Shown here: positions 24,636 to 37,179 of the stretch, in pieces | How positions within the stretch are numbered: position 1 is the first letter of the stretch | How the letters are laid out: each line of letters opens with the position of its first letter | Assembly (NCBI GenBank): GCA_034766995.1 | Contig: CM068317.1 | Span: 35,707,249-35,771,248 of the forward strand | DNA from: Acanthacorydalis orientalis | Lineage: Eukaryota; Arthropoda; Insecta; Megaloptera; Corydalidae | Direction: 5' to 3' | DNA: 64,000 bases | Position numbers and translations under genes: made by a program | The notes under the pieces: generated by a model | What the model was told of the DNA's origin: nothing | The model's input: the letters and a program-made list of their open reading frames with translations, nothing else | The model's database searches: none

Positions 24636-25202
24636 TTATATTATTTTTCATCACACTTTTCAATTATAATATATCTGTGTGTCTCTCTAAATTTAGTCAA
24701 AGTTCAATTTCTTCATAAACAAGATCACGTTTCATTTGTACTGTATCTATTAAATAATATATTAAGTTAATAATAAAAACGTGTTGTAATTTTGAAAAAT
24801 TTTGTTTCTAAAATAGATATTTACGTCTTTATCTATATTATAATTGCTTCGATTTTCAGCATATTATCTACATATAGATGTGGGCAATTATAGATTCCAC
24901 ATAATGAACGTTAATTAGGTAAAATATTCATATAAACAGGTCATTTTGAATTAATAAATTCAAACCTTTAAATAAACACTTTTTTCTAAAAAAATCCTGT
25001 TTTTCAATTTCAAGAGTATTACATTATAATATTCTTAAATAAAAACTCTAATATCATTTTAAAAAATATGATAAATATGAATTCGATAGTATTTTCCAGT
25101 AAAAAAAAAACAATTTCAATTTTTTATTGAAAATTTGACATAAAACGTTATTTTAAATGAATAAGTGCTTGTAAACGAATTCTGAACGAAAATTGATTTT
25201 CT

Positions 25203-25205
<3 letters not shown>

Positions 25206-25255
<50 letters not shown>
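25206..25255. repeat. (TA)n microsatellite, 50 bp
   Basis: Pure TA run. It supplies the N-terminal Ile-Tyr run of a spurious 133-codon frame. Confidence 0.95.
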
Positions 25256-25258
<3 letters not shown>

Positions 25259-25439
25259 CGTGTGCGTATGTGCAGGAGAAAGATCGCGTGTGTAGTTGAT
25301 TTTAAGAATCGAAAAATTCAGAAACAATCGTCAACAGGTGAAATCAATTCTGTACAAAACTATATTTTCATTTTATGTCAACACAATACATGGCATCTGA
25401 CAAAATCTGTAATGTGTAATATGTACACGTACAACGGAA

Positions 25440-25740
25440 CGTATCATTCAAGTTTGGCGGGTGTTTGTAACTCTTACCGACACAACAGTTCAAGAAACAG
25501 TCACAAATATCAACAACCATCCATCAGAGTTCCTGTCAGAGACGTTGTCGGCCCACGCTTTTACCCGCTAACAGAGTTTGTGACATTGTTCTAAGCTCTG
25601 ACGGTAGCGCGTTACTTGTGCGCTCTAGTAGGTTCTTAGGGGTGGCGTACGCCTTCCTCGATAGAACGTTACGTCGTCAACTATGAAACTCTTTCAAGGA
25701 CTCGTATTTACTGAGAAGTGAGGCACAGAATTAGATAATG
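25440..25740 (-). promoter_or_regulatory. GC-enriched island, minus-strand first-exon candidate
   Basis: The richest part of this area, with many CpGs (25530-25690). On the minus strand a strong donor TGTCG|GTAAGAG ends an exon at 25478, and an ATG in context agaacaATGTC opens a 16-codon frame. That frame includes a second donor-like GCGG|GTAAAA. This is the layout of a 5'UTR exon transcribed leftward. The plus-strand 133-codon frame across it starts inside the TA tract and is probably spurious. Confidence 0.35.
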
Positions 25741-25744
25741 GCTT

Positions 25745-26235
25745 CTGAACACGTCTTTGTGTTGCTTTATTAAGATAACTAAAATATGTGCTGACATTCA
25801 TTGTACGTCAGATGAATATATGTACAATATATTTATTCCAAAGATAGTTTTTTTAAAAAAGATACGTCTTGAAATTCAATAGAAAATGAGTTTCAGCTTG
25901 TAATTTCCAACTTTATACATCGTCAATTTAATATACATATTTATATTGCGTTATAACTTTTATTGTATCTCTGTTGTCTGATTTTATGAAATATTTGAAA
26001 ATACATTTTAAGTAAGCATACAATATTTAAATATTTAATTATGAAACACACATATATGTAATATAAGCGTATTATTTAAATAATAAATATGAAACGATCC
26101 ATATTATTTCATAACATTATGGAAAATACCAATGATAAATATTGAAAGTGAAATTATAATTTTTGTTAAATAATGTAAAATACATGTTAGACATCAAAAA
26201 TTTGCAAAGTATACAATATATATACACATACATAC

Positions 26236-26298
<63 letters not shown>

Positions 26299-27240
26299 TA
26301 TACGCAGACATGGTGCGTGTGTTATGTTTTATGTTTACTGTGTGATAAGGTAGGGTTGAAGTTAGTTGAAAATTTTTCACTGCATTCTCACATTCCGCAC
26401 GTCAGACATGAATGTTTCCGCCAGTTTGACTGATGTAGACTGCATTGCAATCATTACATGGTATTCTGAATATCTGCTTTTCTGTTCGAAATATACCGTA
26501 GCTTTGAATAAAAGCAGAAAACGTGTCATCTGCTTCTGAAGTGAAAAAATATATTTAATATCGTATTTATGCTACTGGAAAAGGGGACTGGTATTGAGAG
26601 ATTTAGATATTTTATTATGTTTATTCTTTACTTTTTTTAAATTTTTTAAAAGTGTATTTGTATTCGAATTATTTCATATTTATTTGATTATTTTTATTGA
26701 GATAAATTCTTTTTTTAATTAACTTTTATTAAACTGATTATATTTTGCCAGATTTTTTTGTAAATTGGTAAATGAATTTCAATTTTCGGAAACTATATAC
26801 TTTTTTAGATTTTTTTCAAAAGACAAAATAAACATTTTACAATAAATTACATTTTGTAATTACAAGGTTATTTAAATGCAGCTCATTTCTTTACTTCGTT
26901 ATTATTTTTTAATATTACATACATATTTACATTTTTGAAGGAAAAACATCAGAAATAATAATTTTAAGTAAGAAAAAAAGCACTCTAACCAAGTTATTCG
27001 CATTTTTAAAAATATATACTTTAAAATAGTCTACTGTTACATTTTATTTTCAAAAATTAAATTGTTATTAATTTGAGAAAATTTAAATTACAGAATTATG
27101 AGAAAATGTATGCCCTGCATACAGCTATAAATTTATGTAAAAAATATAATTATTTTGCCTGTGTTTCGAAATATTTTCTTAATGATTGATAATTGAGTAA
27201 AAATTAAGTTATCCGTTATGTCATATATTAATTGATTGAT
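25745..27240. other. AT-rich spacer
   Basis: Holds the complex TA tract 26216-26301. No supported frame apart from Ile-Tyr artefacts. The stretch 26320-26560 is slightly richer but featureless. Confidence 0.45.
26216..26301. repeat. Interrupted (TA)n/(CATA)n microsatellite, about 86 bp
   Basis: TA runs interrupted by CATA units and single G bases. Long frames of Ile-Tyr repeats appear on both strands here. Confidence 0.95.
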
Positions 27241-27259
27241 TATGTAAATATAATTTACT

Positions 27260-27460
27260 CTGAATACTGTTTACATACTAAGTACACGTAACGTCGTTTT
27301 AACAACATGTCGACGCTTCATCATATATAATCTTGCCCGTTTCGGCATTAATTAATCACGTCTTCGGATGCCCCAATGACTGACGAATGTTGTAGCACTC
27401 AATATAAACTAAGAGGGTTCTGGCCGGCGTACATTATATTGAAGCTCCTTTGATCATCTA
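27260..27460. promoter_or_regulatory. Small GC-enriched island
   Basis: About 180 bp of raised GC, with a minus-strand initiator-like TCGTCAGTCA near 27380 and a CCGGCC core near 27424. No exon could be defined. Confidence 0.2.
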
Positions 27461-28327
27461 TTATTTAATATTATATTATGTATATAACACACATATATAC
27501 ACATATAGTAATAAATAAATACATACATACATACATATATATATATACACATATATCAATACCAATAATTTATTTATGAAAAGAATATTATTTTTAAATC
27601 AAAACATGAGCTATTAAATAAAGAACAGATGTTTTTAAAATATTTGAAATTAAGAACATTTTTGTACGGTTTATAGTTAAATTTTTTTTAAATATTAACA
27701 TATATATGAGTTAATATTTTATAGTTTAATCTGCGTTGATAAAGATGATTATATTATTGTTAAAAATTTTAAATTATCTTCTATACTGAAATATCATAAA
27801 TTTTATAAAAATAATATTTCATGAGATAAAAGAAATATAGAAAAAATCAACATGAAAATGAATAGTTGCTAACTAAAAATGCAAATCTATATTTTATTTA
27901 ATCTAATAATTAATTTGAAATAATAGTACTTAGATTTTCATTAAGTTTATGATTTTATACAGAAAAGAAGGCTTCATAAAAAAAAATTAATTCTTTATTA
28001 AATTTTTATTTTCTGTATAGTAAATGAATAAAATCGTGTCGTACCTTATGGAATGATTTAAATTTTAAAAGGAAACCGCTCAGAGTTATCTAACTATAAC
28101 AAACTTCACAACAAATAAGTTTTGCTAGAAAAAAATTATTTAAGCAACTTGCAAGTTACTAGATATTTCCCTAAGGTTGAATAGAAAATATGTCTAGTCT
28201 GCTACTTACTAAATTATATTCATTAGAGTCAAAGTTTATCGTTTCACTATAAATTATGTATATTTAACTTATAGAAATTTATTTAAACTTCATAATGAGG
28301 TTTAGTAAATCTTAATTACGTCTTACT

Positions 28328-28358
<31 letters not shown>

Positions 28359-29355
28359 TATTAAATATATAAATTTTATATTACAATTTTAGATAATAAT
28401 AGATTTTTTCGAATTTCAAAATAAATTATAAACAAATTATTGGTTATGAAATGCGATTATTTTATAGTTTTACAAAAAAATGGTCGACTTTTTCTTAATA
28501 ATAGAGAAACATTTTAATACAATACAAACATTAAATAACATGTATTGTTGACAAAATAAAAAAATAATATCTTTTAAATTATCACATCTTCTCTTATGAA
28601 AACATTTAAATGAAATAAAACAAATAAATTAAGATGAATAAATGTCATTATTATAAATCTAATGATAAAGATAAAAAAATCAAAATTTAGAAATTTTAAC
28701 AAATATTTTCAACAATTGTAATTTTTAAGTCAACAGTCAAACATTTTCAAGTCCCTTTAATAATAAGTAAAACTCATTTAAATGATACATTCTACAAGTA
28801 TCAGTTTGAGCTCAATTTTATCAACAGATCTATTTTTTAGATCAAAAACAATATAAGTGATGAAACCAAATTATTCTAAAGGCATATTTTTTTTAAAACA
28901 CAATGTTTGAATAAAAATTATAGCTCGTGCAATAATTTGTTGTAAAAATACAGATTTATTTTGTAACACTGTCATATATACAAAATAAAACATTTTTATA
29001 TAAAATCTGACCTATATTATTTCGAATATAAATTGCAAACGAAACAAAATGTACAAATATTTAAATTGACCACGTCAGCATCAAGATACATTGTGTTCAT
29101 ATTATATGAGAAAATGCAATTTCCACATCCTCATTGCAGACAACAATTTTCTTCTATTTGTACGTTCAATATCACGATTTAACACACAAGTACACCGGCA
29201 ACTTATACACTAAACTTCATACAAGTCTTGTAGTTGTACATACACTATTTTGTTGGAAGGCAGCAGCTGATCTGAATATGAGAGAATATTTGGTAAAGTG
29301 AGCATATCGTCTTATGTCCCATTTTAATGAGCTCAAACTTATGGAAATCTATTAA

Positions 29356-29399
<44 letters not shown>

Positions 29400-30340
29400 A
29401 GTATATAAGGTACTAATATTTATATTAAGTTTAGTATTCGATACAAGAACTTATATTAAATATTAACGGAAGACATTGTTTTGTTTATAGACGTTTATGC
29501 TAGGAATAACTATCTTTTGTATATATGTATATAAATGTCAGTAGAAGTTATTGACTTATAAAATGAAATATTATAATTACTATATAATATATAAACTACT
29601 TATTTAATAATTCAGTTTATAAAAGAGTTGATATTTTAATATAAATTTGTATTTGGTTAAATTATGAAGTTGGGTTAAAAAGTTGTATGAAATTTTTGTA
29701 CTGACATCTTTCATTTTTTTCCTAGTATGACTAATATGACTAAGGAAATAATATCTCAACCTAATATTAGGATGAGTTTAGGTAAAATATCTTAAGTAAA
29801 AGATATGAGTAGTACAAAATATCTTCAGGTGTATAGAATTAATAGCCTATTTGTAATATAGTTTTTGCTACTATGACTAAATTCACTTTTACAAATTATT
29901 TTTATTCTTTTTTGATTGGAAATCTTAAATAAATGAATATTGATCATTTTTAATTGTTGATTATACTTAGTTCGGTGGCAATGCAGTCGTCCTCAAAATA
30001 TAAAAAATCTGAATATGTAATAAATATAAAATTTTCTGTATTTTAGTATTTTGAGGATATTATGAATATGCATATACAAGATATATAAATATGATACATA
30101 AATACGAATAAGTAATAATTAAAAATGATCCATAATCAATTATTGAACATTTTGGAACAGAAATAGTTTACTGCTTGTAGAAGTAGAAATTTATTTGTGA
30201 AAATAATAACTTTTTACTGGTTAATCAGTGATGAAATGTCTCTTTGTTAATAATTATCAATTTCAACTTTTTTCAATAGTATATGTTGTGTGCTTGTTAG
30301 TTGTTTAACTGCCAGATGATTGGATTTCATAGATTAAGGA
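27460..30340. other. AT-rich spacer
   Basis: TA tracts at 28334-28358 and 29361-29391. A slightly richer stretch at 29060-29300 could be transcribed sequence but holds no useful frame. The inverted repeat at 29990-30057 is listed separately. Confidence 0.45.
29990..30057. repeat. 68-nt hairpin with perfect 11-bp base
   Basis: TCCTCAAAATA at 29990-30000 pairs exactly with TATTTTGAGGA at 30047-30057. After a 2-base mismatch the stem continues imperfectly for about 10 more positions. Size and shape would suit a microRNA precursor, but AT-rich hairpins arise readily by chance. Confidence 0.5.
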
Positions 30341-30346
30341 ACATCA

Positions 30347-30678
30347 TATTAGCCCGAAAATAACACGACCCCGATTATACGACGAGTCTTATTTTTTTAA
30401 GAAACAAAAACTCAAGAAAAATGCATTATTTACGACCACAACTATGAGACGACATGCATTTTTTTTTAAGAAAACAAAAAAATGTTGATTTGCGTTTTAG
30501 TATACTAGAAAGTAATATTTACAAAAATTATACAAATACATATTTAAAACTAGAGTCTGTTATTTAAAACGCCTACAGTAGCGTGACAGCCTAGACTTCT
30601 GAAGATCTGAATTTAAGAAGATCCTTGTTTTTCAATGAAAATCTATAGAAAAAACCTCGTCTTATATTCAGGTTAATA
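30347..30678. mobile_element. MITE-like DNA transposon remnant, 332 bp
   Basis: The ends are inverted: TATTAGCCCGAAAATAACAC (from 30347) against TATTAACCTGAATATAAGAC (reverse complement of the right end at 30678), 18 of 24 positions identical over the full 24 bp. Inside, a short unit with CGA and TTTTTTAAGAAA repeats near 30380 and 30450. There is no coding capacity, so it is non-autonomous. I cannot assign the family from memory with confidence. Confidence 0.55.
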
Positions 30679-30889
30679 CGATAATATTATATATAAATTA
30701 GATTGATATGCATACAAAAGTATGTTCTTGTTGTACTTAGTATGGTAATATACTCGTATATACGATTTCGACTGCTATATATGTCGATAGTCAGTCAGAT
30801 ATAAATATAATTTAATTTGGAAGTTAAAAAGTGTCCAAGAATACATATATATATATAAACCAATATCTAAAAATGTAAGTAGAATAATA

Positions 30890-31450
30890 GGAAACAAACA
30901 CACCCACAACAGAGGACAAAAAAGAAATATAATTTAAAATCTGATTCTTATCCTGACAAGGAGAAAAAAAAACTGTTGGTGTATATTTACACACACTGTC
31001 CAAATACTGTTAAATATCAGCAAAACAACAAAAGAAACAATTAGGCTGATTCGAGAAAAAATCCCATACGATGCAGGAAATGCGGTGACGTCTGTGACAT
31101 CTACAACGGGAACAGCAACTAAAAACCGGACAAGATCCCAACGGGTACGTAATTCGAATAAAGAAAGAATTGAAAGGACGTGAAAATGTCCAATTGAGGT
31201 GAACCTTAACTCTATCTCTTTCTGGTCACACCCACAATCGTGTCAAGCACATATACAATGTTGAAACTAACTCGCGTGGTAGCTTTGTGTCGATTTAGCG
31301 AATGAAAATCACCCTCATAGAGACTGGTACATCCGTGTAAAAGTCAACGTTAAAGTGGATACGAAAAATACGGTTAGCGATTTGTTAGAACAGCCACCAG
31401 TGAATAATATATAGAAAGAAAAGTTACACAGAGATTGAGACAAGTTTTAC
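30890..31450. other. GC-enriched patch without a defined gene
   Basis: About 550 bp clearly richer in GC than its flanks. One plus-strand frame is open for about 80 codons without Met (30945 to 31183), including IRLIREKIPYDAGNAV. Another frame reads CRKCGDVCDIYNGN. The switching frames suggest a decayed coding sequence, perhaps a mobile element or pseudogene, but I recognise no family. Confidence 0.3.
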
Positions 31451-31664
31451 GAATTGTATTGTCGGTAGGAATTGATAAAACTACTTATGAATGATTTCAC
31501 TTCTTCGAAATAAAAAATGTCTAGTTTTTTTTCCAGATTAAGATAAAGTTTTAAATTTATTTTTTTATTTTTAATTTTAAAAACACGACTTTAAAATAAT
31601 TAGTATTTTGATAAAATACATTATTTTTAAATAATATAACGGTTAAAAAATTAAACAATATACA

Positions 31665-31666
<2 letters not shown>

Positions 31667-31734
<68 letters not shown>

Positions 31735-31750
31735 TAGATAGGTAGGTAGA
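31667..31750. repeat. Palindromic compound microsatellite (TCTA)n-(TA)n-(TAGR)n
   Basis: TCTA units (31667-31695), TA (31694-31732), then GGTA/GATA units. The two arms are near reverse complements, so the whole tract can fold into a cruciform. Confidence 0.9.
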
Positions 31751-31759
31751 GAAATCAAT

Positions 31760-32318
31760 AGTTAGGTGTAATACATCTAAGAAAATGCTTTATAAATGTG
31801 TTAAAAAGAAGATTGTTCAAATTTAATGAAATTATAAAAGTTTTTCATTTAAAAGTGAATTGTTAAAGGTTGATATTTACTGAACTATGTCAAAATCAAT
31901 ATATTTTGAAATCGTCTCTCAAAAGTTATAAAAATAAATCATATACATGATATTGAAAATTCAAAATCCTTATCAAGTCTAATTCAAAAAAAAATATTAA
32001 ACTGAATAAATTAGGTTTTCGACAAAAACTTCTCTATAATTATACAAATTAAAATTACTTTATAAAAAAATTGTCCTACTATTAGCTTAATATATATTTA
32101 CTCAATAATCATAGTACATTTTATTTAATCTCAAGTTTGATTTTCTTCTACTTTTCCTTTTAATAAATTTCTTTATATTTCGAATTTATTATTAAATATA
32201 TTTTATATTGATTTCCAAATACCAATCAGTTAACTTCTAACTCTATATTTAAATTAAAATATAAATACTATCGTAATATATTTGCTAGAATAACGATTTC
32301 AACAACAAAATGTATTTT

Positions 32319-32359
<41 letters not shown>

Positions 32360-32518
32360 ATATAAATAGATAAAGAGAAAAACATTTGGTTATTTTTATA
32401 ATATAAAATATGACAGATTTTTTATACATAACTTGAAAATTTTTGATAAATGACTAGTGTTGTTTGCTGTAATACAACTAAATTTAATACAATGTTCTAT
32501 ACTTTGATTTTAATATAT

Positions 32519-32584
<66 letters not shown>

Positions 32585-33537
32585 TACTTATATTTCTGAT
32601 TGAATTTCATATGGCTAAATATGAGTAAAGCAGAGTTAATTTTTTTATTATCAACAACTTATTTCAAGGATATTCAAGTAAAAAATTCTACCAAATTCTA
32701 CAATTTTTTAAACATATAAGTTATAAAATTGAAATTATCATGAATTTAATATTGACATATATTTATTTCCATATATAAATAAAAACAGTATATAAGATAC
32801 CATACTTTAATATCATTTGTGGTAGTAAAGATAACAACAGCTTATTAATTCTTCGATGATAACAAATTTTTGTCAACTGGCCAAAATATAAATACAATGA
32901 TTACTATAAATTTTAGTAAATACAAATTTCACGCCTAAAATAATTCTAAAAGATATCAAAATTTGTAATTTTTTTTTCATTTTGATATATTTTTAAAGAA
33001 AGGTTGTTAAAATTTTAAATGATATATTTTGCTATAAAAAGAAAAAAAATTTTTTCATAATTTCTAAAAGAATTTTTTTTCTAATAATTAATTCAAATTT
33101 AATAAATATATTTTTAGTAACGGTATAAATATTTTTATCAATTAATATATTACGTATATTTAATTAATATTTTTTAAGATTATAAATGAAATTCTTCAAA
33201 ATCGTATTTTATATTCAAATATATCTTTTACGAATTTTTATTATTATGACTTATAATAACTTGTGTATGACAAACCTTCATTAAATGATTAAAATATATT
33301 CTGAGTGCAAACAAACCAATATGGTTATATTGTAATGAGAATTCATGAAATGAATTTATAATCTTATATTTTTTGTTAGAACATCAATAAATAATTATTT
33401 ATGAAATTTAGTCATAATAGAAATTCTGTTTTATATATTTCAATACTTTAATAATCATTCTTTTAATATAAAATAGAAGATATAATTATAGGCATTTAAT
33501 TTCTAAAAATATATAGTTCGTTTTATAACACCAATGA

Positions 33538-33540
<3 letters not shown>
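31760..33540. other. AT-rich spacer
   Basis: TA tracts 32328-32355 and 32522-32582; otherwise very AT-rich with no supported frame. Confidence 0.5.
32522..32582. repeat. (TA)n microsatellite, 61 bp
   Basis: Pure TA run. Confidence 0.95.
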
Positions 33541-33542
<2 letters not shown>

Positions 33543-33611
<69 letters not shown>

Positions 33612-33612
33612 C
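33543..33612. repeat. (TA)n-(GA)n compound microsatellite
   Basis: TA to 33588, then GA to 33612. Confidence 0.95.
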
Positions 33613-33684
33613 GAAAATTAAAGAATAACCCTTTTTTATAATATCTATTACTTTATATTTATGAAAGAGTTTACACTGTGATAC

Positions 33685-33688
<4 letters not shown>

Positions 33689-33732
<44 letters not shown>
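33689..33732. repeat. (TA)n microsatellite, 44 bp
   Basis: Pure TA run at the edge of a slightly richer stretch (33765-33950) with no clear exon. Confidence 0.95.
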
Positions 33733-33736
<4 letters not shown>

Positions 33737-34200
33737 CATATATACACATATATATGTTTGTATACAAACCACACAAGTTCGCATCTCTTGAATAGTTTGA
33801 GATATCAGAAAGAAGCAAAAAAAGAAAGAAACCTTAAGGCATCTCTTATCATTAGTGAGCCACCTGAACTGTTTGAAAATGGCACTTAACCTCGATATAT
33901 TTTTTGTACGCCTTGATGACATTCTATTTTACAATAATCGGAAGGCAGTTTATCGTGAATAGTTATTTGAAGATTTCTTATCGGATATAAAATCGTCTCT
34001 TACTTTTGATACTTTTAAATATATTTTCAAGGCAAGTATCATTATTCTTTTAATTTTATCTCTGCTGGTGCTTGTAATTCTATGTAAAAATATCACGATC
34101 AACATATTATCATAAATTTCTCAATCCGTTTTCAGTAATCTACCCGTGCATTTACACTTATCTAGTTTTTTAAATTCTGTTTTGACACGTTTTAACGCAG

Positions 34201-34344
34201 GAATATAAAAGTGTACGTCGAAGTGGAAGTAGCAAAAAGATCTTATCAACTTTAAATATCACTTTGGTGACCCAGCAAGAACTCGATCCTCAGATGTCTC
34301 GTTTCATGTGGTCTTTTATTAACTTCGAGTTAAGGATAAGATAG
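34201..34344 (+). CDS. Candidate terminal exon, 47 codons
   Basis: The acceptor gttttaacgcag ends at 34200. The following frame reads EYKSVRRSGSSKKILS, then NITLVTQQELDPQMSRF and WSFINFELRIR, to TAG at 34342-34344. A TGA lies just before the acceptor in this frame, so it would need splicing at that point. Composition is protein-like and GC is raised. It would require a phase 0 upstream donor, which does not match the phase 1 donor at 10109. No family recognised. Confidence 0.28.
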   Translation, partial: EYKSVRRSGSSKKILSTLNITLVTQQELDPQMSRFMWSFINFELRIR

Positions 34345-34654
34345 GGGTGAAAGGCTAAGAGATCTCATGGAAATGTAAACGTATATTTCTGTCTCTTTTT
34401 CCATTTAAGCTCGCGACACTGGCGTACAATTTAAAGATAAGTTTGTGTGAAAAGGATGTCCAGTGAACTTTACTCCAGTATTTTTCCTACATTTTATGCC
34501 GCACGAAATTCTGTAAATTTTTAAGTTTGTACAGAAATAATGTACTTTGATGGCGGATAAGTTATTGCGTTGACGTAACTTATTGCGAATTTATTATTTA
34601 AGGAAATACACACATATTCAAAGATTACCCACATACATTCATATATACATTCAT

Positions 34655-34708
<54 letters not shown>

Positions 34709-34724
34709 ATATATATATATATAT
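34655..34724. repeat. (AC)n-(TA)n compound microsatellite
   Basis: CA units 34655-34671, then TA with two AA interruptions. Confidence 0.95.
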
Positions 34725-34729
34725 GAATT

Positions 34730-35150
34730 ATAAATAGACTTCAAATATTTAAATATAATGTTTTAATAAAATAGTCGTTTGTATATTTAAATAATTATAT
34801 TATTTTATTTAAAATAAATAATTGACTGAATAAAAAATACCAATAATTCAAACTTGTAGAATTAAAATATGAATGCAATTTATATCTGAAAAAATAAAAT
34901 AACTGATAATAATATAGAGTATAAAAATATAACAAAGATCCCATATTCCTTCATACTCGAACCAAATTAAAAATTAAAATCATATTTAATTTGTGTTATT
35001 TAACAATCATGCTAGTTTGAATTACTATTCAATATGAACAAATGTTCATTATTGAGTATCGAAATCAAATATATTGAATTAAAATATCTTCGAATTTAAT
35101 TTTATAGTGAAAAGCATGCATTACAATAAATTGCAATTGCCTTTATATTG
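34730..35150. other. AT-rich spacer
   Basis: No features seen. Confidence 0.5.
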
Positions 35151-35200
35151 TCGAACGTGCTTTGGGAGTCTCGAAAACCATTTATTTTGATCATTTGCAG

Positions 35201-35350
35201 ATTACTTCTGTAGCAGCAGTCATTACTCACTCACTTCACTCGAATGAAATGAACGGACCGAAATGGGCTTCACAGTATTCATATTTCACTTTAATTTCGA
35301 ATTCCGGACTTAAATTCATTCCGCATGTCAATATTTTTTTATTGATTTAA
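35201..35350 (+). CDS. Weak exon candidate, 49 codons
   Basis: The acceptor tgatcatttgcag is followed by a frame reading ITSVAAVITHSLHSNEMNG and PKWASQYSYFTL to TAA at 35348-35350. GC is slightly raised. The opposite strand is closed. No family recognised. Confidence 0.18.
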   Translation: MTSVAAVITHSLHSNEMNGPKWASQYSYFTLISNSGLKFIPHVNIFLLI

Positions 35351-35502
35351 GATGAAATCAAGTTTGGATGTTCGTTCTCAACATCTTTTTTTTATAAAAT
35401 TTATATTTTGATGTTTAACATACATATCATCAATAATAAAGTATTTTTTATGTATTTAATAGTATGGTTTAAAGAAAAATTAACCTTTAGAGTAGATTTT
35501 TT

Positions 35503-35505
<3 letters not shown>

Positions 35506-35582
<77 letters not shown>
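35506..35582. repeat. (TA)n-(GT)n microsatellite, about 77 bp
   Basis: TA to 35568, then GTAT/GT units. Confidence 0.95.
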
Positions 35583-35589
35583 ATAATTT

Positions 35590-36497
35590 AAATTTTTAAT
35601 GCTGATAAATAATAATTAAAGTAACCTAAAACCACTTTCCAAAAATGTCTATTTATATCACACAATCACTTTTTAATGAGACATTTTCAAAAATATATAT
35701 TAATATTTTCATACTATAATAATTTGAAAAGATGTTTTATAAATATAATTATGTAATCATTTATATTTTAACTGTATAAGCATTTAAAATAATTTATAAA
35801 GTATAATTTGAAAAACATAATAAAAAAATCCTTCATTAATTAATTTGTAATTGATATAATCCATTTATTTACAAATTTCATTTTCCAGAATATTTTTAAA
35901 ATCTTTTATTTTGTTTGATCTAATTAGGACATTAAAATTGATTTCGTTGTTTGCTTTCCTCTTACTCTCCAGTATTAAAAATTAATGATTTCACAAAGCT
36001 TATAATTATTAATTCAAGCTGCTCGTTATATTGTTTGTAATTATTAATTCAGTAAATTAAGAAAACGAGAACATTATTTCGTAAGATATGCATTTTTAAA
36101 CAGTAAAATGTAACTTTACTTTTTTAACACCAGTAATATTTTTTTATAAATTTAGTGACTAAAGAATTAAACATTCAAAATCAATTTACTTTTAAGAAAA
36201 GCACAATAAATTAATAAAAAAGATAATAGTATATTTTTTAAATTAAATGAAATTACTTAATACTTTAAATTTATTTTTATTTACTTGCATTGTTATTTTT
36301 TTATAAAATTTATAATCAACATCTTTTATTAAATAGTACACAATTACATTTCAAGTAAAATATAGAAATAAAATTGTAATATCATAATAAAATTATAGAA
36401 CATATTTTATATTTAAAAAAATTCTTTACAATTTATTAAAATTTAAAAAAATTTGGAGATAATTATATATTTAAAAATAACACTTAAGTGAAATATA

Positions 36498-36577
<80 letters not shown>

Positions 36578-36830
36578 TAGTATAATATGTTTAGTAAAAT
36601 TATTTAAAAAATACATGTTTGAGTATCTTTTGAAGAAAGAACATTTATCGTTGATACAAAATGTGTAAAATTTCAAACATTTTCAAATAAAGCAAGTAAA
36701 TCATGTGTATAAATCAGTGAGAAAACATCAGCTGATATTGTTTACGGTTTGAATCAATATTGACATCGGATACGATACAATAAACCAATATGTACGATAA
36801 AATCCATCTGTGATAAAATCAGTCTAAACA
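35590..36830. other. AT-rich spacer
   Basis: Among the lowest-GC stretches of the window. The 73-bp TA tract is listed separately. No supported frame. Confidence 0.5.
36502..36574. repeat. (TA)n microsatellite, 73 bp
   Basis: The longest uninterrupted TA run I see in the window. Confidence 0.95.
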
Positions 36831-37179
36831 TTTTATGTTTTCAGATTTCTTCTGCATGATGGGGACAAAAAGAAAACTATTGTGTCGTAGGAGATCTGTC
36901 TATTGTATAAATAAAATATCGGTGATTTCCAACTTTTCAAATAATGACAAAGTACTCAATTTTCAAGCATTCTCGAAACATAAAAAGAAAATATATTTTA
37001 AAAGAATTATTTTTTATTTGAATTTGTTTTGTGTTCTTTTTAAATAAGTAAATATCCTTATGATCTTTTCTTTGGACGTAATTGTGAGCAGATTTGTTTT
37101 ACACTAATGTAATAAAAAATAGGAAAAAATTAACAATTTTAAAAAAGGTAGAAATATTGGTAATACAAAAATGTTAACA

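Larger units (their letters stand above)
22170..25190. other. AT-rich spacer
   Basis: TA tract 22389-22428, a degenerate CTGA-rich patch at 24427-24516 and a short tandem repeat at 24599-24635. A donor-like GTAAGA near 23694 has only a short frame before it. Confidence 0.45.

Noticed and set aside
25193..25594. 133-codon plus-strand frame
   Set aside because: It starts at TTG inside AT-rich DNA, runs through a TA tract and owes its length to the GC-rich island. Codon content after the tract is not convincing and a minus-strand donor suggests the opposite orientation.
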